Part shown: piece by piece, positions 15,704 to 24,335 of the stretch | How positions within the stretch are numbered: position 1 is the first letter of the stretch | Layout: every line of letters begins with the position of its first letter | Origin: Geodermatophilus siccatus | GTDB lineage: Bacteria > Actinomycetota > Actinomycetes > Mycobacteriales > Geodermatophilaceae | Direction: 5' to 3' | Assembly: GCF_900103785.1 (NCBI RefSeq) | Contig: NZ_FNHE01000003.1 | Coordinates: 1 to 64,000 of the forward strand | Length of the DNA: 64,000 nt | Program-made: the position numbers and the translations under genes | Notes under the pieces: model-generated | The model's database searches: none | Told to the model about the DNA's origin: nothing | The model's input: only the letters and a program-made list of their open reading frames with translations

Positions 15704-16011
15704 CGAGCGCCGGAGGGGTCGACCGCTCCGCCGGGCCCCATCCGGCACCGCTGAACGGATCCCCTCCGGCCTGCCGGGTGACGGGTGCGCGGCACGGACG
15801 TGCGCGGGGGGCGGCGGATCGGCCCCTCCCGGACGTGCCGCGCCTCGGCCACTGTCCGGCGCCCGCCTCCCTGACCCCGTGGAGGGGCGTCACGACGGGC
15901 ACGACCCGTCCAGGCCCGGTGAGCCGCCCCACGGATCGCTGCGGTTCCGGAAGCGCTCCGGCCGGACGCTAGTGTGGCCTGCGTCACTCCCCAGACCCTG
16001 GAGGCCCGACC
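15704..16011. other. Spacer carrying the likely promoter of the monooxygenase gene
   Basis: 308 bases with no gene. CCGGAAGCGCTCCGG at 15947-15961 is a near-palindrome (5-bp arms, centre AGCGC) about 50 bp before the start and could be an operator; regulators of EthA-type genes are commonly repressors binding palindromes. No certain -35/-10 pair can be named. Confidence 0.35.
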
Positions 16012-17529
16012 ATGACGACGACCACGGAACCGACAACCGCCCAGGAGCCGCGCAGCGACAACCCCGAGCCCCGGCACGTCGACGTCCTCATCGTCGGGGC
16101 GGGGGTCTCCGGGATCGGCGCCGCGCACCACCTCCAGGAACAGTTCCCCGACCGGTCGTTCGTCATCCTGGACGCGCAGGACAACCGCGGCGGCACCTGG
16201 TGGACCCACCGGTACCCGGGCGTGCGCTCCGACAGCGACCTGTTCACCTACGGCTACCGGTTCAAGCCCTGGCGTGGACCGTCGATCGCCGCAGGGGAGG
16301 AGATCCTCAACTACCTCGACGAGGTCATCGAGGAGGACGACCTCGGTCGGCACATCCGCTACCACCACCGCGTCACCGCGGCCAGCTGGTCGACCGAGGA
16401 CCGCCGGTGGACCGTGGACGTCACCCGCGGCGACACCGGCGAGCAGCTGCAGTTCACGACCGACTGGCTGTGGATGTGCCAGGGCTACTACAACCACGAC
16501 AAGCCCTACCAGCCGCAGTGGGAGGGCCTGGACCGGTTCCAGGGCCTGGTCGTCCACCCCCAGCAGTGGCCCCAGGACCTCGACCTCACCGGCAAGCGCG
16601 TCGTCGTCGTCGGCTCCGGGTCCACGGCCGCCACGCTGATCCCGGCGATCGCGCAGGAGGCGGAGCACGTGACGATGCTGCAGCGCTCGCCCTCCTACTT
16701 CCTCGCCCCGCCCCTGACGCACGAGCTGGCCGTGACGCTGCGCCAGCTGGACATCCCCGAGGACTGGACGCACGAGATCCTCCGCCGTGCCTACGCCGCC
16801 CAGTTCAACGAGCTGGCGCGGATGTCGCTCGAGGCGCCCGACGAGCTGCACACGTTCCTCATGGAGTCCTTGACGCCACTGCTGCCCGAGGGCTTCGACA
16901 TCGAGAAGCACTTCACCCCTCGCTACCGCCCGTGGCAGCAGCGCATCGCCATCGTCCCGGAGGGCGACCTGTTCGCGGCACTGCGCGAGGGGAAGGCCTC
17001 GATCGTCACGGACACCATCGACACGTTCACCGAGAAGGGGATCCGGGTCAGCTCCGGCGAGGAGCTCGAGGCCGACGTCGTCGTCAGTGCCACCGGGTTC
17101 AACCTGTCCGCCTTCGGCGACGTCTCCTTCACCGTGGACGGCGAACCGGTCGAGTTCCCCGAACGCGTCACCTGGCGCGGCATCATGATCAGCGGCATCC
17201 CGAACATGGCCTACGTGTTCGGCTACTTCCGGCACAGCTGGACGCTGCGCGCAGACCTCGTCAGCGACCTGGTCTGCCGGCTGTTCGAGACCATGGAGGC
17301 GAAGGGCGCGACCATGGTCGTCCCGACCCTGCGGCCGGAGGACGCCGACATGCAGATCCGGCCGTGGTCGGACCCGGAGAACTTCAACGCCGGGTACGTC
17401 ATGCGCTCGCAGCACGTGCTGTTCAAGCAGGGCGACCGTGAGCCGTGGACCCACATGCTGGAGCACGCGGACGAGGCGGAGCTGCTGCCCAAGGCCGACC
17501 TCGAGGACGGCACGCTCGTCTACCGCTGA
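16012..17529 (+). CDS. EthA-like flavin-containing Baeyer-Villiger monooxygenase
   Basis: A 505-residue FAD/NADPH monooxygenase. The FAD site is 'DVLIVGAGVSGIGAAHHLQE', followed by 'GGTWWTHRYPGVRSDSD' and a second Rossmann motif 'RVVVVGSGSTAATLIPAIAQ' for NADPH. Segments such as 'LWMCQGYYNHDKPYQP', 'HVTMLQRSPSYFLAPP' and 'VVVSATGFNLSAFGD' match mycobacterial EthA closely, so Baeyer-Villiger oxidation of ketones (and possibly thioamide S-oxidation) is the best call. Length is normal. ATG 16012 follows GGAGG. It is transcribed alone and ends at a bidirectional terminator. Confidence 0.93.
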   Translation: MTTTTEPTTAQEPRSDNPEPRHVDVLIVGAGVSGIGAAHHLQEQFPDRSFVILDAQDNRGGTWWTHRYPGVRSDSDLFTYGYRFKPWRGPSIAAGEEILNYLDEVIEEDDLGRHIRYHHRVTAASWSTEDRRWTVDVTRGDTGEQLQFTTDWLWMCQGYYNHDKPYQPQWEGLDRFQGLVVHPQQWPQDLDLTGKRVVVVGSGSTAATLIPAIAQEAEHVTMLQRSPSYFLAPPLTHELAVTLRQLDIPEDWTHEILRRAYAAQFNELARMSLEAPDELHTFLMESLTPLLPEGFDIEKHFTPRYRPWQQRIAIVPEGDLFAALREGKASIVTDTIDTFTEKGIRVSSGEELEADVVVSATGFNLSAFGDVSFTVDGEPVEFPERVTWRGIMISGIPNMAYVFGYFRHSWTLRADLVSDLVCRLFETMEAKGATMVVPTLRPEDADMQIRPWSDPENFNAGYVMRSQHVLFKQGDREPWTHMLEHADEAELLPKADLEDGTLVYR

Positions 17530-17541
17530 GCCCGGCGGTCG

Positions 17542-17578
17542 CAGGGGCGGGCGGCTGGAGGACGCCCGCCCGCCCCTG
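17542..17578. terminator. Bidirectional terminator hairpin between convergent genes
   Basis: 17542-17554 pairs with 17566-17578 (arms CAGGGGCGGGCGG / CCGCCCGCCCCTG, 13 bp) with an 11-base loop. It lies between the stop codons of the monooxygenase (plus) and the PRC-barrel gene (minus). There is no T-tract, as is common in actinomycetes. Confidence 0.75.
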
Positions 17579-17631
17579 GCGATCCGACCCAGCGGCCGGC
17601 ACCCGCAGTGGGCGGTGCGGCTACGCCGACG

Positions 17632-19146
17632 TCACGGCCGACCGGTGGGGTCGTCGTCCGACTTGGCGGGCGGGACCAGCGGGTCCGGCACGGGAGTGCC
17701 CGTCCCGACGGGGCCGCCCGTGCCGGACACCGGGGGCGGCGTCACGACGACGTCGACCTCCTCGACGACGAGCGCCTCGACGTCGACCGTGTCGGCGCTG
17801 GTGTCCTGGCGAGCGGACCCGCGCCCGGACAGCTTGTCGATGCTGCCCTGCAGGGGAGCCGGCGCGGCGGCCCTGACCTGGTCCACGGCCTGCTGGACCT
17901 CCGGCCGTTCCATGACGCCGGCCGCGGCCTGCCTGATCTGCTCGTACCGGGCCCGCCCGGCGCGCGCGCCGAGCACGTACCCGACACCGAAGCCCAGCCC
18001 CAACGACAACCTGCCCATGACTCTCCTCCAGCCCTTCTCCAGTCGTTCTGCGGTCTCGGCGATCGCCTCGGGTGCCGCCTCGGCCGCCGCGCCCACGGTG
18101 AGCACGGCGTGCAGGACGGTCGTCCCGGCACGGCCGATGCCGGCGGTCACCCGCGGCACGGCTGCCGCGACCGCCAGGGTGGCTGCATCGGTCGCCCGCA
18201 GGGCCGAGTCCGTCCGGGCGCGGGCGGCCTGCCAGGCCGCCTGTCCCGTCGCTGTGAGCAGCGGCGTGAGCCGGGTCGCCGCCGCGTCGGTGTAGGTCCT
18301 GGCCGCCGTCGACGCCTCGCGGGCGCGCTGGGCGGCGTCGACGGCCGCACGGCCGACCACCTGAGCACCCGCGGCGGCGCCGTGCTGCGCCAGGCGGCTC
18401 GAGGCCTCCAGTGCCGGTCCGGCGGCCGCCGCGACCTGCACGGCCCGGGCGCGGACGGCGGACGTTCCGGCGAGGGCCCGCTGCGCGGCCGACCTCGGCG
18501 GGGGAGGGCGGCGGCGCAGCAGGCGCACCGACCCGAGGGACGAGCCCCGGCGCAGGCGTGCCGCCGCGACGACGGCTGCTGCCAGGCCCGCGAGCAGGGC
18601 CACGGCGGCCGCCACCCCGCGACCGCGCCGCGCGTCGCCGCTCGCGGCCAGCTGACCGACGGCCGCGGTCGGTGCGGACCCGGTCGGCGGAGGCTCGATC
18701 GGCGCGGCCTCGGTCGGCTCCGGCGCGGCCGGCTCGGACACGCCGGCATCGGCCCCGGTCGGCGCGGCCCCGGTCGGCGCGGCCCCGGTCGGTTCGGGCT
18801 CGGCGGCCGGCAGCAGGCTGTCCGAGGTGGCCGTCGAGTACTCGATCCCGTAGTGGCGGTAGAGCTCCGCCTCCTGGTCCTGGGACAGCTCACGCGCGGG
18901 ACCGAAGCGTGGCGCGCGGTCGGCGTCGGCCCGGGTGACCGTGACCTGCACCCGGCCACCGCTGTCGGTCGCGTCCAGGAGCGGGACCACGACCGTTCCC
19001 TCGTCGCGTTCGGCGTACATCCACTCCGGCAGCCCGGTGGCCTCGTCGGCCAGCAGGGCGGCGCAGACCCCGATCTCGGCGCCGTCGCGGTCGAGCACCG
19101 TGCGGCCGATCCAGTCCCTCGCCGCGTCCCGATCCGGCAGTGTCAT
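17632..19146 (-). CDS. PRC-barrel domain protein with Ala-rich membrane-associated C-terminal part
   Basis: A 504-residue protein. Residues 1-100 form a PRC-barrel ('AARDWIGRTVLDRDGAEIGV') followed by 'LSQDQEAELYRHYGIEYS', a known actinobacterial combination. A low-complexity linker contains the tandem repeat PTGAAPTGAAPTGAD. A hydrophobic stretch 'GVAAAVALLAGLAAAVVAAA' is probably membrane-spanning. The Ala-rich helical region that follows ends in a YtxH-like 'GLGFGVGYVLGARAGRARYE' and an acidic Pro-rich tail. A stress or envelope role is plausible; no enzyme activity is indicated. ATG 19146. Confidence 0.75.
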   Translation of the reverse strand: MTLPDRDAARDWIGRTVLDRDGAEIGVCAALLADEATGLPEWMYAERDEGTVVVPLLDATDSGGRVQVTVTRADADRAPRFGPARELSQDQEAELYRHYGIEYSTATSDSLLPAAEPEPTGAAPTGAAPTGADAGVSEPAAPEPTEAAPIEPPPTGSAPTAAVGQLAASGDARRGRGVAAAVALLAGLAAAVVAAARLRRGSSLGSVRLLRRRPPPPRSAAQRALAGTSAVRARAVQVAAAAGPALEASSRLAQHGAAAGAQVVGRAAVDAAQRAREASTAARTYTDAAATRLTPLLTATGQAAWQAARARTDSALRATDAATLAVAAAVPRVTAGIGRAGTTVLHAVLTVGAAAEAAPEAIAETAERLEKGWRRVMGRLSLGLGFGVGYVLGARAGRARYEQIRQAAAGVMERPEVQQAVDQVRAAAPAPLQGSIDKLSGRGSARQDTSADTVDVEALVVEEVDVVVTPPPVSGTGGPVGTGTPVPDPLVPPAKSDDDPTGRP

Positions 19147-19406
19147 GGTTGCGTCCTGTCGTCAGCGACCAGGCCGCCACGTCGACGGCCGTCGCCCGCA
19201 GCTACCCAGCAGGTGGCGCGGCAATCCGCCCTCGTCGGTCGGACAGGGCCGACACGGCTCGACGGTGTGCGCGGATGTGCAGCCCACGGGCCCGGGAACT
19301 GAGCACCCGCGCACACCGGTGCCGCGGGGTCGGCGAGACGGGCCGGGTGGTCCTCCTCCGACCCTGCGTCCGCCGACGAGACGCCCCCGCGGGGACGTGG
19401 ACCGGC

Positions 19407-19709
19407 TCAGGCGGCCAGCGGGTGGTGGTGGCAGCGGCCGCCGACGGTTGCACGGGCGGCGCACGGCGCACCGGCCCTGGTGCGGCCGCCGCTCTCACCG
19501 CAGCGGGCCGGAGCCACGACGGCCGGCGCCGGCTGCTCGACCACGGGGCGGGGGAAGGGCAGGACGACGGCGTCCTGCTCCTCGACCGGGGCGGCCGGGA
19601 GGGCAGTGGGGGTCGGGGTCGGGCGGGCGGCCCGGCGGTGCAGGACCGTGGCGGCGGTCGAACCGGCGAGGAAGGCGGCGAGGGCGGTGGCGACGTGGCT
19701 GGCGCGCAT
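19407..19709 (-). CDS. Small protein with N-terminal membrane segment and Cys/His zinc-like motif
   Basis: A 100-residue protein starting ATG 19709 with GAGG six bases upstream. Residues 3-22 ('ASHVATALAAFLAGSTAATV') form one membrane helix or uncleaved signal. A Pro-rich middle is followed by 'CGESGGRTRAGAPCAARATV' and 'GGRCHHH', the C-x10-T-[RK]-x-G-x-P-C...G-R-C-x-x-H pattern of a small putative zinc-binding module also found in phage proteins. It is divergent from the SRPBCC gene (150 bp). Function unknown. Confidence 0.65.
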   Translation of the reverse strand: MRASHVATALAAFLAGSTAATVLHRRAARPTPTPTALPAAPVEEQDAVVLPFPRPVVEQPAPAVVAPARCGESGGRTRAGAPCAARATVGGRCHHHPLAA

Positions 19710-19859
19710 GCCCGCCTCATCGGCGGACGACGTGCCGGCGCGAACCCGCACGTCACAGCTGCCTCGCCCGTCGCAGCACGCCCAGCGGTGACGTGCATCA
19801 CCTGTCGCACCCCGGGGTAGCGGGGGTGTTCCGTTGCCCGCGACGAGGGAGGACCAGCC

Positions 19860-20678
19860 ATGACGACCAAGGTCGAGAGGTCGATCCAGGTCGACGTACC
19901 GGTGAACCAGGCCTACAACCAGTGGACCCAGTTCGAGGACTTCCCGCACTTCATGGGCGGGGTCAAGGAGGTCCGCCAGCTCGACGACCGGCGCCTGCAC
20001 TGGGTCGCCGAGATCGCCGGCGTCCGTCGGGAGTGGGACGCCTCGGTCCTCGAGCAGGAACCGGACCGCAAGGTCGCCTGGGCCGCGACCAGCGGGGCCA
20101 CCAACGCCGGGGCGGTCCGCTTCGAGGCCGCCGGCCCGAGCTCGACGATCGTGTACCTGACCCTGGAGTACGAGCCCGAGGGTGTCGTGGAGCAGGTCGG
20201 CGACAAGCTCGGCATCGTCGAGCGGCAGGTCAACTCCGACCTCGAGAGGTTCAAGAGGCTGATCGAGGACGAGGGCTACGCCACCGGTGCCTGGCGCGGC
20301 TCGATCAACGAGGACCTCGACGTCGGCACGCCCGGGGTCGGGGACGCCGTCGGCTCGCACGGTGACAGCGGCAAGGCCGGGGTGTCGGGGAAGGCCGTCG
20401 CCGCCGGTGTCGCGGCCGTGGCCGGCGTCGCCGCGGCAGGTGCCGCCGTGGCCGCGTCGCAGGGGAGGGAGCAGGAGCAGCAGCCGGAGGCGGGCGTGCG
20501 CCAGCCCCAGGAGGTCACCGTCGTCGAGCAGCCGCCCCCGGACGTGGTGCGGGACGACGCGCTGACCACGGAGTCGGACCCGGCGGGCTACACCGCGCCG
20601 TCCTCCACCGAGGGCGTCGAGAAGGGTGTCCGGGACGGCGGCGACGACCCCATGATCGGTGGCGGCAGCCGCACCTGA
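19860..20678 (+). CDS. SRPBCC-family (START/Bet v1-fold) protein
   Basis: A 272-residue protein. Residues 1-150 form an SRPBCC domain ('SIQVDVPVNQAYNQWTQFED', 'FPHFMGGVKEVRQLDDRRLH', 'LKRFKRLIEDEG'-like end), the polyketide_cyc2/COG5637 type common in actinomycetes. The second half has an Ala/Val stretch (AVAAGVAAVAGVAAAGAAVA), probably membrane-inserting, and an acidic Pro/Gln-rich tail ending 'DDPMIGGGSRT'. The domain binds hydrophobic ligands, but none can be named. ATG 19860 with GAGGA upstream. Probably a stress or envelope protein, given its neighbours. Confidence 0.8.
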   Translation: MTTKVERSIQVDVPVNQAYNQWTQFEDFPHFMGGVKEVRQLDDRRLHWVAEIAGVRREWDASVLEQEPDRKVAWAATSGATNAGAVRFEAAGPSSTIVYLTLEYEPEGVVEQVGDKLGIVERQVNSDLERFKRLIEDEGYATGAWRGSINEDLDVGTPGVGDAVGSHGDSGKAGVSGKAVAAGVAAVAGVAAAGAAVAASQGREQEQQPEAGVRQPQEVTVVEQPPPDVVRDDALTTESDPAGYTAPSSTEGVEKGVRDGGDDPMIGGGSRT

Positions 20679-20792
20679 CCCGCAGCGGCCGGTGGAGGCG
20701 GGCGCAGCACCGCCTCCACCGACCGGCACGCTGAGCGGGCCGGACCGCGGAGTCGGTCGCGCACCGGACCGGGGGGCTGGCAGGCTCGCTGC

Positions 20793-21773
20793 GTGATGCG
20801 CGTCGGCGTGGTGCTGGGCGGTGGCGGCGTCGTGGGCCAGGCGTACCACTCGGGCGTGCTGGCGGTGCTCGAGCACGACTTCGGCTTGGACGCCCGCACG
20901 GTCGACGTGATCGTCGGGACGTCGGCCGGCTCCATCACCGGCACGCTGCTGCGGCTGGGCGTCTCGGCCGAGGACCTCGCCGCCTGGACGGTGAAGGCCC
21001 CGCTGTCGGACGAGGACGAGGTCCTGCGTCACGTGGCCGGCACCCCCGTCCCCGACCTCGCGCCCTTCAACCCGCTGCACGTCCTGCGCCGGCCCCTGCG
21101 GCTGCCGGGGCGGCACATGGTGCAGCGGGCGCTGACCCGGCCGTGGCGGTTCCGGCCGTTGGCGGCCGGCATGGCCCTCATCGCGCCCGGACGGCACGAC
21201 ATCGCCGAACAACTGGCCGCCCTCCGCGAGCTGGAGGGGCCGGGGTGGCCGGACCCCGACCTGTGGATCTGCGCCGTCCGCCGGCGCGACGGGCGCCGGG
21301 TCGTGTTCGGTCGCCCGGGTACGCCCGAGGTGCCGGTCCACCTGGCCGTCGCGGCGTCCTGTGCCGTGCCCGGGTACTTCGCCCCGGTCGAGATCGGCGG
21401 TCACCAGTACGTCGACGGCGGGGTGCACTCGCCCACCAACGCCGCGGTCCTCCGCGGTCGGGGGCTGGACCTCGTCATCGTCATCTCGCCGATGAGCGGC
21501 CCCGCGGGTTGGCTCCCCGACGTCTACGCGGCCTCGCGTCGGCACGCCGCCCGCCTGCTGAAGCACGAGGTCAGGGCACTGCAGCGGGCGGGGACCCGGA
21601 CGGTCGTCTTCGCGCCGGGTGAGGACGAGCAGCGCGCCATGGGCAACGACATGATGTCGCGGCACGACCTCAACGGGGTCATCCAGCTGTCCTTCCTCGC
21701 CGCCGGCGCGTACGCCGCCCGGCCGGAGGTCGCCGACCTCCTCAGGGCGGCAGCCGACCCCCGGGGCCGCTGA
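20793..21773 (+). CDS. Patatin-like phospholipase
   Basis: A 326-residue patatin-type serine lipase. The oxyanion loop is 'VGVVLGGGGVVGQAYHSGVL', the nucleophile is Ser in 'IVGTSAGSITG', and the Asp of the Ser-Asp dyad is in 'QYVDGGVHSPTNAA'. Lengths and spacing are normal, so lipid acyl hydrolase activity is expected; no signal peptide is present, so it is cytoplasmic or peripherally membrane-bound. GTG 20793 and the ATG right after are equivalent starts. It ends at a hairpin before a convergent gene. Confidence 0.92.
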   Translation: MMRVGVVLGGGGVVGQAYHSGVLAVLEHDFGLDARTVDVIVGTSAGSITGTLLRLGVSAEDLAAWTVKAPLSDEDEVLRHVAGTPVPDLAPFNPLHVLRRPLRLPGRHMVQRALTRPWRFRPLAAGMALIAPGRHDIAEQLAALRELEGPGWPDPDLWICAVRRRDGRRVVFGRPGTPEVPVHLAVAASCAVPGYFAPVEIGGHQYVDGGVHSPTNAAVLRGRGLDLVIVISPMSGPAGWLPDVYAASRRHAARLLKHEVRALQRAGTRTVVFAPGEDEQRAMGNDMMSRHDLNGVIQLSFLAAGAYAARPEVADLLRAAADPRGR

Positions 21774-21792
21774 CGACGCCGACCGGGCGTCG
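21774..21792. terminator. Hairpin between convergent patatin and methyltransferase genes
   Basis: CGACGCC (21774-21780) pairs with GGCGTCG (21786-21792) around a 5-base loop, starting one base after the patatin stop codon. Further GC-rich sequence follows up to the convergent stop at 21849. Confidence 0.5.
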
Positions 21793-21848
21793 AGACCGAC
21801 CGGGCGAGCGCCCGCGGCCCGCTCGGGCGAGCCCGGGGAGCCGGCGGG

Positions 21849-22547
21849 TCAGCTGGTGAGCCGGACGAGCACCTGCTCGTGCAGGGAGTCGTAGGCCAGG
21901 TGCTCGAAGCCGTGACCGGTCCGCTCGATGAACTCCGTGAACGCCTCGTGCTCGTGCTGCTCCCAGCCGGGGAAGTGGGAGTACTCGTCGAAGAGCAGCA
22001 CCGAGCCCGCGACGAAGCGGTCCTCCGCCTCACGGAAGATGGTCACCGTCGAGCTGCAGAGATCCGCGTCGATGTGCGCGAAGGCGATCGGCCCGGGGTG
22101 CGCGGCGAAGGAGCCGGGCAGGGTGTCCTCGAACCAGCCGACGTGCAGGGTGGCTCCGGGAACCGTGGGCGCCACCTGGGCGAAGGCGCCCTTCGTGAAA
22201 CCGGTCCGCCAGTCCTCGGGCAGGCCCTCGAAGGAGTCGAAGCCGTGGGCGGGCGACCGCTTCGCCGCGATGCGGCTCAGGGTGTCGCCCGTGGCGACCC
22301 CGAACTCCAGGACCAGGCCCTCCGCCGGGGCCAGGTCGACCGCGGCCTCGAGGAGCTCGATCTTCGCGTCGTAGGCGGAGGCGCCGGTGAACGAGCGGGC
22401 GCGCGGCATGTGCTGCTCGACGAAGGCCGCGGTGCTGCGCAGCGCTGCCCGCTGCCGCTCGTCATCGATGTCCTGCAAGGACCGTCCGTAGAGCCCGGCC
22501 ACCTGCTGGCCGAACAGCTGGATCAGCTGGTCCACCGTCAACTCCAT
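21849..22547 (-). CDS. TylF/MycF-like class I SAM-dependent methyltransferase
   Basis: A 232-residue methyltransferase. The SAM motif is 'GLVLEFGVATGDTLSRIAA', followed by 'HGFDSFEGLPEDWR' and 'AFAHIDADLCSSTVTIF', where the Asp residues resemble the magnesium ligands of the TylF/NovP/MycF family of sugar O-methyltransferases. The rest of that family's pathway is absent, so the substrate is unknown. ATG 22547. It is transcribed alone, divergent from the aldo-keto reductase. Confidence 0.82.
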   Translation of the reverse strand: MELTVDQLIQLFGQQVAGLYGRSLQDIDDERQRAALRSTAAFVEQHMPRARSFTGASAYDAKIELLEAAVDLAPAEGLVLEFGVATGDTLSRIAAKRSPAHGFDSFEGLPEDWRTGFTKGAFAQVAPTVPGATLHVGWFEDTLPGSFAAHPGPIAFAHIDADLCSSTVTIFREAEDRFVAGSVLLFDEYSHFPGWEQHEHEAFTEFIERTGHGFEHLAYDSLHEQVLVRLTS

Positions 22548-22769
22548 GCCCGGACCGCATGCGGAACGGCGTCGGTCACCCGGGACGCGGGGATCGGTCC
22601 CGGCCCGCGTGAGGCGAACGGGGCAGGACTGGCGGGAGTGCCCGGCCGGTGGGGCCCGGAACCGCGGACCGACGCCGCGCTCGGCTCGTGCGTCACCCGG
22701 CCGCTGCGGTGGTGACCGCCCGGCGAGTGGGGCACCGTGCTCCCGGACCCCGACGAACAGGAGCACCTC

Positions 22770-23801
22770 GTGGAGTACCGCACGCTCGGCCGCAGCGGCT
22801 GCGCGGTCTCGGCCCTCGCCCTGGGCACGATGACCTTCGGCGCCGAGACCGACGAGGCGGGTGCGCACGAGCAGCTCGACCTCTTCGTCGAGGCAGGCGG
22901 CACGCTGGTCGACCTCGCCGACGTCTACTCCGCCGGCGCGGCCGAGGAGATCACCGGGCGCTGGCTGGCCTCCCGCCCGGGCGACGTGCGCGACCGCGTC
23001 GTCCTCGCCACGAAGGGCCGCTTCCCGATGGGCGAGGACCCCAACGCCCTCGGCACCTCCCGCCGCCACCTGCGGCGCGCCCTCGACGACTCCCTGCGCC
23101 GGCTCGGCGTCGACCACGTCGACCTCTACCAGCTGCACGCCTGGGACCCGCTGACCCCGCTCGAGGAGACGCTGCGCTTCCTCGACGACGCCGTCTCCGC
23201 GGGCAAGATCGGCTACCCGGGCCTGTCGAACTTCACCGCCTGGCAGGTGCAGAAGGCCGTCGACCTCGCCGAGCACCAGCACCTCGCCGTCCCGGTCACC
23301 CTGCAGCCGAGCTACAGCCTGCTCGTCCGGGACATCGAGTTCGAGATCGTCCCCGCGTGCCTGCACAACGGCCTGGGCATGCTGCCGTGGGGTCCGCTCG
23401 GCGGCGGCTGGCTGTCGGGCAAGTACACCCGCGACCAGCGCCCCGAGGGGGCGACCCGGCTGGGGGAGGACCCCGGCCGCGGCATGGAGGCCTACGACCG
23501 GGTCGGCTCCCGGCAGCGCACCTGGGACGTGCTGGAGGTCGTCCAGGACGTCGCCGAGGCCCGCGGCGCCTCGATGCCGCAGGTCGCGCTCGCCTGGCTG
23601 GTCGACCGGCCCGCCGTCACCTCGGTCATCCTGGGTGCCCGCACCGCCGAGCAGCTGCGCGACGACCTGGGCGTCGTCGACGTGACGCTGGCGCCCGAGG
23701 ACGTCGCCCGGCTGGACGCCGTCAGCGACCCCGGCCGCGCCGACTACCCGTACGGGGACGTCGGCGCCGAGCAGCGCAGCCGCACGCCCGCCGGCTCCTG
23801 A
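22770..23801 (+). CDS. Aldo/keto reductase
   Basis: A 343-residue NADPH-dependent aldo/keto reductase of the AKR9/AKR11-like group. The catalytic tetrad is visible: Asp and Tyr in 'LVDLADVYSAGAAEE', Lys in 'VLATKGRFPMGEDP', His in 'DLYQLHAWDPLTP'. The NADPH-binding end 'VTSVILGARTAEQLRDDLG' is present. GTG 22770 is chosen because AGGAG lies six bases upstream and the family start 'EYRTLGRSGCAVS' follows; the frame open to 22737 adds 11 unlikely residues. It ends at two hairpins. Confidence 0.93.
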   Translation: MEYRTLGRSGCAVSALALGTMTFGAETDEAGAHEQLDLFVEAGGTLVDLADVYSAGAAEEITGRWLASRPGDVRDRVVLATKGRFPMGEDPNALGTSRRHLRRALDDSLRRLGVDHVDLYQLHAWDPLTPLEETLRFLDDAVSAGKIGYPGLSNFTAWQVQKAVDLAEHQHLAVPVTLQPSYSLLVRDIEFEIVPACLHNGLGMLPWGPLGGGWLSGKYTRDQRPEGATRLGEDPGRGMEAYDRVGSRQRTWDVLEVVQDVAEARGASMPQVALAWLVDRPAVTSVILGARTAEQLRDDLGVVDVTLAPEDVARLDAVSDPGRADYPYGDVGAEQRSRTPAGS

Positions 23802-23818
23802 CCCGCGCGCAGCGGCTC

Positions 23819-23899
23819 GGTCCCCGGACCCGGAGCCCGTACCGGGGACCACCCGGACCACCGGAACCCGGGAGCGATCCGGGCTTTCCCGGGTTCCGG
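23819..23899. terminator. Two tandem hairpins after the aldo/keto reductase gene
   Basis: GGTCCCCGG (23819-23827) pairs with CCGGGGACC (23842-23850). Next, CCGGAACCCGGG (23861-23872) pairs with CCCGGGTTCCGG (23888-23899), a 12-bp stem with a 15-base loop. Both lie between the reductase stop and the PspC start, so they probably terminate the first transcript. Confidence 0.65.
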
Positions 23900-23928
23900 C
23901 GCCGTCCTGGCGGGGCCAGGCTCGTGCC

Positions 23929-24246
23929 ATGACCACTCCCTCCCCGCTCCCCGCGCCCACCCGACCCGAACTGCGCCGCAGCGGCACCGACCGGCTGCTC
24001 GGCGGCGTCTGCGGCGGCCTCGCCGAGTACAGCGGCATCGACGCCGTCCTCTGGCGGGTCGGCATGGTGGGCCTCACCGTGGCCGGGGGCGCCGGCGTCG
24101 TCGTCTACCTGCTGCTGTGGGTGCTGGTGCCGTCGGCTCCGCTGCCCCCCGATCGCCGTCCCTCGGTGCTCGACGGGCTCGTCGAGCGGCTGCACACGGC
24201 CCTCGTCGGCACCCGGTCCGGCCCCGCGCCGACCGACCACGCGTGA
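23929..24246 (+). CDS. PspC-domain envelope-stress protein
   Basis: A 105-residue protein with the PspC signature 'LRRSGTDRLLGGVCGGLAEY' followed by a long hydrophobic segment 'VGLTVAGGAGVVVYLLLWVL' that probably makes one or two membrane passes. PspC proteins report or resist envelope stress; in actinomycetes they are often linked to two-component signalling, but no kinase is adjacent. The final 30 residues are cytosolic. ATG 23929. Confidence 0.9.
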   Translation: MTTPSPLPAPTRPELRRSGTDRLLGGVCGGLAEYSGIDAVLWRVGMVGLTVAGGAGVVVYLLLWVLVPSAPLPPDRRPSVLDGLVERLHTALVGTRSGPAPTDHA

Positions 24247-24335
24247 GGCCCCGCACCGTCGACCAGCGCAGACGGCCTGCGATGGGACACGATGACGCCC
24301 GACCACCGACCTCAGACCCGTACGGGAGACCCGAC

